The notes below the pieces were generated by a model, which was not told the DNA's origin, did no database searches, and saw only the letters and a program-made list of their open reading frames with translations. A stretch of DNA of 64,000 nucleotides. Origin: Methanococcoides burtonii DSM 6242. Lineage in GTDB: Archaea; Halobacteriota; Methanosarcinia; Methanosarcinales; Methanosarcinaceae. Below, one piece after another: positions 1-9,133 of the stretch. The first letter of the stretch is position 1. Every line of letters begins with the position of its first letter. The stretch is taken from contig NC_007955.1 of the NCBI RefSeq assembly GCF_000013725.1, positions 1,333,579 through 1,397,578 on the forward strand, read 5' to 3'. A program made the position numbers and the translations under genes.

Positions 1-326
1 CCGGTATCGGAGAAGGGAAGACAAGGGACGATCACAAAGCAGTGTCTGACCAGATGTATGCAGCATACGCAGAAGGCCGTGACCTTCGTGGACTTGTTGC
101 TATCGTTGGTAAAGAAGCACTGTCCGAAAGAGACAGGAAGATGTTGGAATTTGCTGACTTGTTCGAAGACAGGTTTGTACGCCAGAGCAGAGACGAGGAC
201 CGTACCATCGACGATACACTAAGAATCGCATGGGAGATCCTTGCAGAGCTGCCTGAAGCACAGCTTACCAGGATCGATAACAAGTACCTTGACAAGTACC
301 ACCCTGCTCACCAGAAAAGCGAGTGA
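1..326 (+). CDS. atpB: A-type ATP synthase subunit B, C-terminal part
   Basis: This is the C-terminal 107 codons of the non-catalytic B subunit of the A1Ao ATP synthase; the gene begins before the window. The frame is open from base 3 and ends at TGA. It shows the B-subunit C-terminal helical region, with the run [18 protein letters not shown] and the ending KYLDKYHP that is typical of archaeal B subunits. B alternates with catalytic A in the hexameric head on the cytoplasmic side and binds nucleotide without hydrolysing it. The D subunit follows 20 bases later, in the order seen in archaeal atp operons. Identification is firm; only the upstream part is missing. Confidence 0.96.
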
Positions 327-346
327 ATCAGTATTGAGGGATCACA

Positions 347-967
347 ATGGGCGCAAAAGAAGTAAAACCGACTCGTTCAGAACTCATTGAGCTGAAGAAA
401 AAGATCAAACTTTCAGAAGGCGGCCACAAGCTGCTTAAAATGAAAAGGGACGGTCTTATCCTTGAGTTCTTTGACATTCTTAGCAAAGCAAAGGATGTTC
501 GCTCCGAGTTGGATGCTGCCTATGAAAAGGCCAATGTGAAGATCGGCATCGCAGAATCAGTGGAAGGCAGAATAACCATAAAATCCACTGCATTTGCAAT
601 GAAGGATGCACCACAGATCGTGCTCGAAAGCCACAACATCATGGGCGTAGTAGTGCCAAAGATCGAATCCTCAAGTGTGCGTAAACCCATAAACAAGCGT
701 GGATACGGACTTCTCGGAACAAGCTCTTACATTGATGAAGCAGTCGATTCATATGAAGAACTGGTTGAAAAGATAATTCTGGCAGCAGAGATCGAAACAA
801 CCATGAAGAAGCTTCTTGATGACATCGAAAAGACAAAGAGGCGTGTCAATGCTCTTGAGTTCAAGGTCATTCCTGAACTCACAGAAGCAATGGTATTCAT
901 TCGCCTGCGTCTTGAAGAAATGGAAAGAGAAAATACATTCCGCTTGAAGAGAATCAAAAAAGCATAA
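347..967 (+). CDS. atpD: A-type ATP synthase subunit D
   Basis: This 206-residue protein is the central-stalk D subunit that couples rotation of the membrane ring to catalysis in the A3B3 head. The N-terminal start MGAKEVKPTRSELIELKKKI and the long C-terminal helix (roughly residues 120-200, rich in charged heptads) are the family's two antiparallel stalk helices. Length is normal for archaeal D subunits. A GAGGGATCAC site precedes the ATG. It is the last canonical atp gene in the operon; a short membrane-protein gene follows within 10 bases. Confidence 0.96.
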   Translation: MGAKEVKPTRSELIELKKKIKLSEGGHKLLKMKRDGLILEFFDILSKAKDVRSELDAAYEKANVKIGIAESVEGRITIKSTAFAMKDAPQIVLESHNIMGVVVPKIESSSVRKPINKRGYGLLGTSSYIDEAVDSYEELVEKIILAAEIETTMKKLLDDIEKTKRRVNALEFKVIPELTEAMVFIRLRLEEMERENTFRLKRIKKA

Positions 968-976
968 GGCTTTCTC

Positions 977-1156
977 ATGCAACAAAACTCATCTGATCGG
1001 CCAAATCTGGCCGACAGAGCTTTTTCTTTATTAACTCGACCTGAAAATCTAGCACGCATATTAAGATGGGCGTGGTTAGTTTCACTTGGGATGTTGGTCT
1101 TAGGGTATCTTATTATTTACTTCAAAGTAAAATCGCACATCAACTTCTTACCATAA
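977..1156 (+). CDS. small single-pass membrane protein downstream of atpD
   Basis: This short ORF encodes 59 residues and begins 9 bases after the atpD stop. Residues 1-30 are polar and contain LTRPENLARILRWAW. Residues about 31-49 form one strongly hydrophobic helix, followed by a short basic tail (KVKSH). The tight spacing, absence of another start and good hydrophobic profile suggest a real gene co-transcribed with the ATP synthase. I do not recognise a named family. A role in assembly or membrane anchoring of the synthase is only an inference from position. The alternative, that it is chance coding, is less likely given the clean transmembrane segment. Confidence 0.7.
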   Translation: MQQNSSDRPNLADRAFSLLTRPENLARILRWAWLVSLGMLVLGYLIIYFKVKSHINFLP

Positions 1157-1366
1157 AAAGCTCTTTTCTAATTATTCAGCTTTTGCGTCAAGCAAATGTA
1201 TTTCTGATAAGAAACTGAAATATATTCAGTAATACTTAAATAAATATCAGACATATATAAGATGAAATATAGAAATACTTTCGATCTGTGGAGTGAATCC
1301 ATTTTCAATAATATATACTATTTACTCACATATCATGAATTCATCGAACTCAAAAGTTGATCCACA

Positions 1367-3487
1367 ATGAGTGAACTACCATGGGAAAATAAAAAAGGAA
1401 ATGCAAATACCTCTAATGAGCATTCGCCTGAACCCAACCTACCTTGGGAATCTGAAAAGAAGAACGACATATCTGTTGATGTGGACTCTGAAATCGCCCC
1501 GGATATTTTTGCAAATGCCATCAAACCCTCTGAAGCAAAAAATAGTCCAGATAACAAACCGGAAATAACCGTACATCCGGCATTTATTCCAAAGATAACA
1601 TCTGATCCTATCGATAAAGATGAAAATATAACCATGGTCAAGCCCTTTGAAAACGATAATGTCCACATAAATCAAGTAGAGCGGACTGTATCGAATATAG
1701 CAGTCATTGATAGAATTCAAAAAACTAGCCAAAAGGATGATAAAAAAGCATCTTTACCATTATTTGAACCAGACTTTCCTGACAACGATATACCCCCATT
1801 GGTTGAAAATAATAATGATGAAGCTATGTTCCCATCAATTAATGAAGATGAATTTACAGTAGCTGAAGAGCCTGTGTTCCCATCAATTAATGAAGATGAA
1901 TTTACAGCAACTGAGGAACCTGTGTTCCCATCAATTAATGAATTTGAATTTACAGCAACTGAAGAACCTGTGTTCCCATCAATTAATGAAGATGAATTTA
2001 CAGCAACTGAGGAACCTGTTTTCCCATCAATTAATGAAACTGAATTTACAGCAACTGAGAAACCTGTGTTCCCACCAATTAATGAAGCTGAATTTACAGC
2101 AACTCGCGAATCCACATTGCCACCGATCGCTAAAGCTGCTCAAGAAGCATCAAAATCAATACCAAATAAAAAAGGGAAAGGATTCCTGGCTTCAATAACA
2201 GATGCATTGAAAAGGATCGCTCAAAAGAAAAAATTAATCGACAGAATGGAAGAATTCCAACCAATTGCACCTGAATATACAGATCAGGATAAAGAATCCC
2301 CAGCAGTATCAGAACAAAATCATAAGGGCATAAGTTCTGAAAACAAAGCTATTCCCCCTATTGATATAAGTGAAAATGTTAATTTGGACGATATTCGAAC
2401 AGTAGTACCAATCGAGAATGCGATAATCATTGAGAAAGAAGAGATCATTGAAAAAGTGGAAAGCTCACCCCTAACTCTTTCTATAGAAGCAATGGATGAA
2501 ATAAAAAAAGAGCTTGCCGATTCAAAACGATCTCAAGAATCTCTTTATACGAACATTGGCACCCTTACCGGAAATATTGGAGAGCTGGAACAATCACTAA
2601 CCGTTATCAAAAATGATAGTGAAAACACCAATTCCAGCATCAATGCCAGAATCGAAGAATCTACGAATCATATTGCTAAAATCGAAAAAAGAATCAGTGA
2701 ATTAGAAGATACTCTGGAAAATATTCACTCCGATAATAGCGAACTTCAGACCGGACTTGCATCCATTGAAGAAAACATTGCTGAACTTACAAGCTCAAAT
2801 GCAATGATATTCTCCCATATACAGAAAATAACAGAATTCGGTAATTCAAGATCTGCAGAGATATTTGAAACGAACGATCGCATCGATAAAATTGATGAGT
2901 CACTGACACTACTTACCCAGATACAAGACGAATCGCAAAAGAACATACACGAATTAAGATCTGTAGCTTCCGACATAATCAGAAGCTTAGAAAAAGCACA
3001 CAATACGAACAAAGAGTTCAAAGCTGAGACCGACGAACGTGGTGAACTTTTTAAGAATGAACTGATATCCCTAACTGAATTTGTAGAGAAAGAATTTAAA
3101 GCCATTGGAGCCAGAAGCTACAAAAGTCACGGTGAGAATGTTCATTTGAATAATATAATTAAAAATTCCACAAATATGAAACTCTGTATGGAATGGTTAG
3201 AATTCCTTATGGAGCTTGTGGGATGTAATCATCTTTCAGATATCCTGTCCTTCTATGAAGAGCTGGGATGGATAAATGAAGACGTGCGTGTGGAACTTAT
3301 CAGGTATGCAGAAGGTATCGATTACTATATTGAAAAATCTGATTGGAAGCTTCCCCCTGATGACCATGTAAAATCCATCTGGTTCATTGAACAGCTTGCA
3401 GGCCTTAAAGTCGATAAGAACAGGCTTTCGATCATAGAGAAAGACATCAAGAAAGTAAAAATGGGTACAGAGATATATGGAATCTGA
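1367..3487 (+). CDS. orphan FlaD/E-domain coiled-coil protein
   Basis: This 706-residue protein has four visible parts. Residues 1-35 hold two copies of an LPWE motif (ELPWENKK and NLPWESEKK). Residues about 155-250 are six 16-residue acidic repeats of the form FPSINEDEFTATEEPV. Residues about 370-570 are a long heptad-rich coiled coil. The last about 110 residues contain WLEFLMELVG followed by EELGWINEDVRVELIRYAEG, the pattern of the archaellum FlaD/FlaE C-terminal domain. In archaella FlaD/E proteins link the motor and chemotaxis input at the cytoplasmic face. No other archaellum gene is present here, so this is an orphan relative and much larger than usual FlaD/E. A decayed pilin-like gene follows. 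Domain call is by eye; the function is open. Confidence 0.8.
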   Translation: MSELPWENKKGNANTSNEHSPEPNLPWESEKKNDISVDVDSEIAPDIFANAIKPSEAKNSPDNKPEITVHPAFIPKITSDPIDKDENITMVKPFENDNVHINQVERTVSNIAVIDRIQKTSQKDDKKASLPLFEPDFPDNDIPPLVENNNDEAMFPSINEDEFTVAEEPVFPSINEDEFTATEEPVFPSINEFEFTATEEPVFPSINEDEFTATEEPVFPSINETEFTATEKPVFPPINEAEFTATRESTLPPIAKAAQEASKSIPNKKGKGFLASITDALKRIAQKKKLIDRMEEFQPIAPEYTDQDKESPAVSEQNHKGISSENKAIPPIDISENVNLDDIRTVVPIENAIIIEKEEIIEKVESSPLTLSIEAMDEIKKELADSKRSQESLYTNIGTLTGNIGELEQSLTVIKNDSENTNSSINARIEESTNHIAKIEKRISELEDTLENIHSDNSELQTGLASIEENIAELTSSNAMIFSHIQKITEFGNSRSAEIFETNDRIDKIDESLTLLTQIQDESQKNIHELRSVASDIIRSLEKAHNTNKEFKAETDERGELFKNELISLTEFVEKEFKAIGARSYKSHGENVHLNNIIKNSTNMKLCMEWLEFLMELVGCNHLSDILSFYEELGWINEDVRVELIRYAEGIDYYIEKSDWKLPPDDHVKSIWFIEQLAGLKVDKNRLSIIEKDIKKVKMGTEIYGI
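1829..2116 (+). repeat. six in-frame 48 bp tandem repeats
   Basis: Exactly six 48-base units, all in frame, encode a 16-residue acidic repeat. Units 1-4 are nearly identical in DNA. Units 5 and 6 carry E-to-K or R changes and FPPINEA in place of FPSINED, so the array erodes toward its 3' end. A seventh partial echo (LPPIAKAA) follows. Such arrays expand and contract by slippage, so repeat number may vary between strains. Confidence 0.95.
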
Positions 3488-3562
3488 TCAACCGAGCACC
3501 AAAGATCATATTGGATAGATCCAGGTAAATAAAAACGTATCCAACATTCAAATCGTAAAAAT

Positions 3563-3862
3563 ATGAAAACGGACAATGACCAGATAACTATTGATTATCT
3601 GGTTGCAATTACAATATCTTGTTTGCTGCCTTTTTTGTTTTCCAATACACGTCTGCTCCTTTCACCCCATTCCAATCAATTCAGATGAAGTCACATTATA
3701 GCAGATCGCGTTGCAACCTCGGTTACAGAAATAGAATTGACTTCTGGAGATATCAATACTCCAAATCTTGTCGATCTGACACAACATTATCTGAAAATGA
3801 TCACAAAGGATAGAGTTATCCCTTATTTGCATGTACATGAAATGATCTGCATGTTACAATAA
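3563..3862 (+). pseudogene. type IV pilin-like gene with three -1 frameshifts
   Basis: Reading from ATG 3563 gives MKTDNDQITIDYLVAITIS, a short charged leader followed by a hydrophobic segment like archaeal pilin-like proteins. The sense then continues in the next frame from about 3619 (LFAAFFVFQYTSAPFTPFQS), then the third frame from about 3678 (NSDEVTL), and finally returns to the first frame at about 3698 (ADRVATSVTEIELTSGD) until TAA at 3860. Each change is the same single-base loss, so restoring three bases rebuilds one ORF of about 100 residues. The pattern fits gene decay. Similar proteins with QITIDYLVG-type signal segments occur in methanogens and haloarchaea, but I assign no exact family. 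Confidence 0.7.
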
Positions 3863-3879
3863 CAAATTAAATTAAGAGA

Positions 3880-5952
3880 TTATATTGGAAGAATTATGTG
3901 AATATCAGTTCCAGTGCCTTCCTCACTTTCCATCCATATCTTTCCTTTATGTGCATCAACAATATGTTTACAAATATAGAGACCAATACCAACTCCCCCA
4001 TATTTACGCGTAAGAGAACCATCTAGCTGCCGGAACTTATGGAACATATAAGGTATCTGATCAGACGCAACACCGACGCCCGTATCTTTTATTGCAATAT
4101 GTAAACTATCACGGGTCCGGTCCATGAAAACTGAGACAGTACCACTGGCAGGAGTGAACTTGATAGCATTGCCCAGAAGGTGAACAAACACTTTTTCAAG
4201 ATATACTTTATCACCTCTAATATAAGGAAGATCTTTCTTAACATCTATTTTCAACATTAATCTCTTCTTTTCAATATTTGAGGCCACCAATGAAATTGCT
4301 CTCTCAAGAGAAGATTCAACATTGATCTGAGCAAAACTATACTTGATCATGTCTGCCTGAACAGAAGTTATGTAAAGAAGTGATTCAACAAGTTCAATCA
4401 GAATAGTTGTATTACGCATAACAGCATCCATTGCTTTACGTTGTCTCTCATCAAGCTTACCAAACCTCTCTTCAGACATGAGACCCCCAAACCCTTTGAT
4501 AACATTCAAGGGTGTCCTAAGCTCATGGCTTAGATTTGCAAGGAACTCATCTTTCATCCTGTCAAGAGATTCTAACTGATAATTAGCTTCAGCTAACTGA
4601 TAAGCGTAGGTCTTAAGGGATTCTTCGTTCAGATTCCTTTCAATTGCCATGCCTATGATCCCCATGATCATCTGCATGGTGGTCAATTCATTTTCGTCCC
4701 ATTCCTCGCAATCTGAAACGTTATAAAGACAAATAAAACCTGCAAATTTACTATCTATATAAATAGGGAACGAAATGAATGATCTAATTCCTTTTTTCAT
4801 AAAAAGATCTTTTTCCTTAGAGGCCTGTGATGGTAATTTCCCTACATCTGTCACAAAAACCACTTGACCCTTGGAAAGTTGTTCCATTATCCAAGGAATA
4901 ATACTAACAGGAATTTTCTGTAGTTCTTCTTTATGGCACAGAACCCCTTTACCACACCATTCATTCGTGTTGTCAGCAACAAATCCATCCTGACATAGCA
5001 TGAACATACCTACCCTGTCACATTCACAAAGGAGACCAATTTTTTCAAGGGCTTTATTAATTGCTACGTCAATACCATCAGGAGCAATGAAAAGAGAAGT
5101 TATCGATGAGATCGTATGTTCCAGATTTAGCTTGCGACCAATAGCTTTTTTTGCTTTGAACTTATCAGAAATATCTCTGAATATTATCATCACGGCTGGT
5201 ACCATATTGAACTCTATGAAAGAAACTGTGATCTCAACAGGTATGTTCTTACCATATTTAGATATTAAAAAAGTATCATACCTATCTCGAACATTTTTGT
5301 CCTTATGAAGAATTTTTTGATATAACTTCATTAATGTACTCCGGTCCCCCGGAGATATTAATTTAAAAAAATCAGAACCCATAACTTCATCCCGATCATA
5401 ACCGGTAATATTGAGCACTTTGCTGTTAACGAACTTGACCTTGAGATCATAAATAAGCACGACCCCATCATTACTTTTCTCAACTATCGTGGAGTACTGA
5501 TCTCTTGACAACTTCCCGACCGGATCATTATCATTCATCGTGACATTCTGGCTAACATCTGAGAACATGAAATTAACTAGTTGATAGCTACGCCCTCCAA
5601 TCGATGCAGCCTTTGTGTTCATATGAATAGGAATAGTATTACCATTTACTTGAACAAGTTCAAGATCAAAAATAGTAGTATCGCTTCTAGTAACGGGGGA
5701 CACTTTTTGGTACTAATTATTAAAAAAAGTATGGCAGTCTTTTCCCAAGACATCATCCTTGGAGAGACCTATCATTTCAATTCCCTCCGGATTCATGTCC
5801 ACCACCTGACTGGTCTGCACATCAACAAGGACCAAGCCTCCCGGTAAAAGAGATAAAAATGATACAGAACGCTCAGCATCATCAAAAGGCGTTGAAGCTA
5901 TTCCAATCGGGATATGATCAATTCTTAATACATCACTATTTGTCTCCAACAA
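3880..5952 (-). CDS. PAS-PAS-GAF sensor histidine kinase with in-frame UAG
   Basis: One frame runs from TTG 5952 to TAA 3880 and is broken only by a TAG at codon 80. The first segment (to FFNN) holds the first half of a PAS domain; the part after TAG (YQKVSPVTRSD onward) is the second half. Then follow a second PAS (about residues 140-265), a GAF-like region (about 275-440), the HisKA box with DEFLANLSHELRTPLN (His near 476) and an HATPase with NAIKFT and GVGIGLYICKHI. No transmembrane segment is seen, so it is probably a cytoplasmic sensor. If UAG is read through, for example as pyrrolysine, a 690-residue protein results. Otherwise translation could restart at GTG 5703, losing half of the first PAS. 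No response regulator is adjacent. Confidence 0.85.
5713..5715 (-). other. in-frame amber codon inside PAS domain
   Basis: The plus strand reads CTA, hence TAG on the coding strand, in the context AAT AAT TAG TAC CAA. The codons on both sides are in the same frame and together make one PAS domain. None of the intact genes in this window stops with TAG. Methanosarcinaceae can translate UAG as pyrrolysine, so this may be a sense codon rather than a mutation. Confidence 0.9.
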
Positions 5953-6115
5953 AGCCAGTCCCCCGATTGCATAGAATACTATAAAGTGTACTTAATAGTA
6001 AACTGTAACAAAAATATATAATAAATATATTACTGAAATAGATATAAATGTTACCCATGGAAATAATTTAAAAAAATGAAAACTATGAAGACGTCGAGAT
6101 CCTCATAATTAAAGA

Positions 6116-6703
6116 TCACTCATTCCCATCATCTACATCTGATACATCAGTATATTCAGCAGTATAATTGTCCTCTGATCCAAGGTAGGACTCAGCAGCT
6201 GCAACCAATGCAAGTGTTATGATCGGAATGGTTACAAGGGATACGATGTAGGTAATTCCACCAATAGCACTGATGATAGCCACAATGATAAACAATACCA
6301 GACTATCCACAAAATTTGGCTTTGAAATATCTATACTTTCCTTTATTGCATCCATGGCACCATAGTCCTTTATGACAAGCAGAGGGAAGGAATAGATAAG
6401 AAGAATTGAAAGGATCAAACCTGGAAGTACCAGGAGCATGTAGCCTATACCAATAAGGATAACGGAGACAAGTAAAAGAACCCAGCTTTTCACAAAACGA
6501 TTGAAACCCTCGAACACATCATTGATCTCGACCTTTTCTCCCCTCAAACCTTTCACAGCCATATAAGTAAGACCATAGAACAGTGGAGCTATTGTCACAA
6601 TGAAGATGGAACCGAATACCACGATGATCGTAGCTACGATAAAGGCAGCAACGTTGTCCTTAAAAGCGTTCCAAGATCTGCTAAATATATCTTCATAATC
6701 CAA
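6116..6703 (-). CDS. multi-pass membrane protein, glycerophosphodiester-phosphodiesterase-membrane-domain-like
   Basis: This 195-residue protein starts at TTG 6703 behind a GAGGTGA site. It opens with YEDIFSRSWNAFKDN, a helix ahead of several hydrophobic segments, and ends in an acidic tail (DVSDVDDGNE). The pattern of an amphipathic first helix, paired hydrophobic helices and a PGL turn (LLVLPGLILSILL) resembles the DUF975/DUF4013-like group of integral membrane proteins of unknown function. It sits between a sensor kinase and an MscS channel on the same strand but with its own upstream gap. Function is not predictable beyond membrane location. Confidence 0.75.
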   Translation of the reverse strand: MDYEDIFSRSWNAFKDNVAAFIVATIIVVFGSIFIVTIAPLFYGLTYMAVKGLRGEKVEINDVFEGFNRFVKSWVLLLVSVILIGIGYMLLVLPGLILSILLIYSFPLLVIKDYGAMDAIKESIDISKPNFVDSLVLFIIVAIISAIGGITYIVSLVTIPIITLALVAAAESYLGSEDNYTAEYTDVSDVDDGNE

Positions 6704-6772
6704 AATGTCACCTCAAAAATAGATTGGTTACCACATATATATAATTTTGTTAATGATTAAACATATACAGGA

Positions 6773-7858
6773 TCATTCAGGCTTCAACAAGGTATATGTG
6801 GGAAATGGTATCCCGATACCTGCTTTTTTGAACTCGATATCTATCATAGTATTTACTTCGTTGATGACACTGAACTTCTCGGAAGGATATTTTACCCAGA
6901 GTATCAAAGCAAAATCAAGACTGAAATCCCCATGATTATCAAAACGAACAGAAGGTGACGGATCATCCAGAACGAGATCGATATCATTTCCGATCTTAAG
7001 CAGGACCTCCTTTACCTTTGAAACGTCAGAACCATATTCTACCCCGATAGTTATTTTTACCATCATCTGGGGTTGGGGAGAAGTGTAGTTGATGATCTTG
7101 TTGTTTGCAATGATACTATTTGGAATTATTATCATATTGTTGTAAAAATCAAGTATACGAGTACTTCTGATACCTACTTCCTGCACGAGCCCTATCTGAC
7201 CATCACCGATCTCTATACGATCACCATTCTTGAACGGCTTGTCATAATAGATGGAAAGGCCACCAAAGAATTGGGATATAGCATCCTTTGCAGCAAACGC
7301 AATAGCAATACCAACGATTCCGGCAGATGCGAAGAGAGGACCTACATTTATTCCCCATACACCTTCGATGATCATACCTAAACCGACAAGTACGATGATG
7401 ATATCGGACAAACCTTTTAGCAATGGCAGGAGCTCATCATCCATTTTGGTTTCCGTTTTCTGCACAAGTCCTGGGAAAACATTGTCAAACAATATCTTGT
7501 TTATGTTAACCAATGCAAATAGCCATACCAGAGCCAGAAGTGTCAGTAAGAGATTATTGGTGGCAATAAAGAAATACTCTCCAATACCGACTACTGAAAG
7601 GGCAAGAAATATCCCAAAGAATATCAACGTATAGTAGATCGGACGTTTTACAGCCTCGAGGACAAGATCATCGATCTTGATTCTGGTCTTTGCCGTGTAA
7701 TGCAAAAGCACTTTCTTAAAAACAAGATCCACACCAAACGCAAGGATTATTGAGGAGATAATGATCAGTGCAGCCACAGCCAGTTTGGATCCCGTTGATT
7801 CAAAAAGCGATCCTGCAAACTGCTGGACGTACAAAGATATGATATTATTGATTTGCAT
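6773..7858 (-). CDS. mscS: MscS-family mechanosensitive ion channel
   Basis: This 361-residue protein belongs to the small-conductance mechanosensitive channel family, which opens under membrane tension and releases solutes after hypo-osmotic shock. It has about five hydrophobic segments, with the pore-lining helix around GPLFASAGIVGIAIAFAA, the beta domain near IYYDKPFKNGDRIEIGDGQIG, and the IPNSIIANNKIINYT stretch that follows in MscS proteins. The C-terminal alpha/beta part ends in FPTYTLLKPE. Length and order are normal for archaeal MscS proteins. It is apparently monocistronic. Confidence 0.92.
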   Translation of the reverse strand: MQINNIISLYVQQFAGSLFESTGSKLAVAALIIISSIILAFGVDLVFKKVLLHYTAKTRIKIDDLVLEAVKRPIYYTLIFFGIFLALSVVGIGEYFFIATNNLLLTLLALVWLFALVNINKILFDNVFPGLVQKTETKMDDELLPLLKGLSDIIIVLVGLGMIIEGVWGINVGPLFASAGIVGIAIAFAAKDAISQFFGGLSIYYDKPFKNGDRIEIGDGQIGLVQEVGIRSTRILDFYNNMIIIPNSIIANNKIINYTSPQPQMMVKITIGVEYGSDVSKVKEVLLKIGNDIDLVLDDPSPSVRFDNHGDFSLDFALILWVKYPSEKFSVINEVNTMIDIEFKKAGIGIPFPTYTLLKPE

Positions 7859-8129
7859 AACAATGATACAATTGAAAAGAGAGTATATATTTATATGGAT
7901 ACACCCTCCGAAATAACATTCAGCATTGACTTAAGTATTTCTTTGCTTGTTACAGCAGCCTTCTTATTTTAAACCGAAAAGTCTGGAGGTGTTGTCCATG
8001 TACAACCGCATCCAAAGGGCACAGATAACATAGCTCCCAAAAAGCATCATTAAGGATACGGGCTTGTGAATTCTTGAAGTAGCTATATTATATAATGATA
8101 GAACTAATAACTTCACAGAGGATTGGAAA

Positions 8130-8453
8130 ATGTACACCGTATATATAAAAGCAGCTAAAGATGAAAATATCTTCACCCCTTGCAATGTCAATGTTGATGC
8201 CATCAAATACATCCATTGCATAGAGAACAAAGTATTCCTGGCTCTAAACCCCGAAGACGTAGGGTCCATGATCTGCATATATGCCGGAGAGCCCATCAAT
8301 GGAGAAGAACAGATCGATAACATCGTATCCCTCATTGCATCAGCAAAAGCAGAATCAGAAACATACGATATGCCAATAATACTTGACTTTTCAGAGCAGA
8401 TCGATCAACCAAAGGCCACCATGATGCGTGGTCCCCGTGTTTTTGCAAAGTGA
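8130..8453 (+). CDS. conserved small protein of unknown function
   Basis: This is a 107-residue soluble protein with mixed alpha/beta character and no transmembrane segment. It contains KYIHCIENKVFLALNPEDVGSM and ends in MMRGPRVFAK. Two cysteines (PCNV and HCIE) are present but no paired metal motif. A perfect hairpin follows the TGA by 12 bases, which supports it as an independent transcription unit. I do not recognise the family. The codon use and composition look native, in contrast to the AT-rich DNA that begins after the hairpin. Confidence 0.75.
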   Translation: MYTVYIKAAKDENIFTPCNVNVDAIKYIHCIENKVFLALNPEDVGSMICIYAGEPINGEEQIDNIVSLIASAKAESETYDMPIILDFSEQIDQPKATMMRGPRVFAK

Positions 8454-8465
8454 GATTCTGTTTTT

Positions 8466-8486
8466 AGTTGTGCCAATGGCACAACT
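8466..8486 (+). terminator. perfect 9 bp hairpin after the 107-residue gene
   Basis: AGTTGTGCC, a three-base loop AAT, and GGCACAACT form an exact hairpin just after the stop codon. A modest T-rich run follows (CTTTGTTGTTAATTTG). It marks the end of the upstream transcript and the edge of the accessory stretch. Confidence 0.7.
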
Positions 8487-9133
8487 CTTTGTTGTTAATT
8501 TGTTATTTTGGACTTGAATATAATTTAAAATTTTTAATAAATATATTATTTGAACTATTTTTAAGTATAATAACAAGGAGTTCAAGGAGATTGGTATTAA
8601 CAAGTGTGCTTCTGTTCTGTCTACTCATAAAATTATGAGATATAGCCGTGTAGTTGGTAGCTATTAGAAAAATAGAAATCATTTATTTTTTTGATTTTAA
8701 TAAAAACTTCAACTTATTCATCTGAAAAATCATGTATCTTTTGTATATTTCATTAACATTCTCGTTTTTTGATTTAGATTTAAAATTGTTTATTACTTTA
8801 CTTCTATTTGCAGTAATAATTTAAAAAAGTTAATTAGAGTAGTTATTTTCTAAGTAGATATGCGTCAATACTTGAATAAGAATTAAGTTTATCAAAGAGA
8901 CATCAATTTCAACAATGCTATATATGATTTCTAATTAGTTAGTAATATAATTTAATGTACAATATTAAATTATATTCAAATGAAGTAGACTTTGAAGCCA
9001 ATACTGGAATTGAAAACCATATAACATATATGTAATGATACTATTTTACTGTCATAAAGGTCCATCTTCTCAAAATAAGAGCACCGAAACGTAAAATAAT
9101 AAAACTGTCTTTTAGACTTAAGTTGAAAGTTAG
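8487..9133. other. AT-rich non-coding stretch
   Basis: About 650 bases with no convincing gene. Composition is clearly more AT-rich than the flanks, in keeping with acquired or decaying DNA. A short open frame near 8577-8667 (KEFKEIGINKCASVLSTHKI) has no start, site or family I know. A 13 bp AT palindrome lies at 8944-8976. The promoter of the downstream GNAT-like gene must lie in the last part. Confidence 0.6.
8944..8976. repeat. perfect 13 bp AT inverted repeat
   Basis: AATATAATTTAAT and its exact reverse complement ATTAAATTATATT are separated by the seven-base loop GTACAAT. It stands about 160 bases before the GNAT-like gene. It may be an operator, a hairpin end of a lost transcript, or part of an old mobile element; nothing here decides between these. 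Confidence 0.7.

Noticed and set aside
1717-2115. Open frame antisense to the FlaD/E gene with repeated SSLIDGN-like units
   Set aside because: It is the mirror of the 48 bp coding repeat; the plus-strand gene has domains and a complete frame.
1829-2116. Tandem repeats as a CRISPR array
   Set aside because: Units abut without spacers and are in frame with a protein.
3880-5703. Treating GTG 5703 as the true start of the kinase
   Set aside because: It would begin inside a PAS domain and leave an upstream half with the same frame unexplained.
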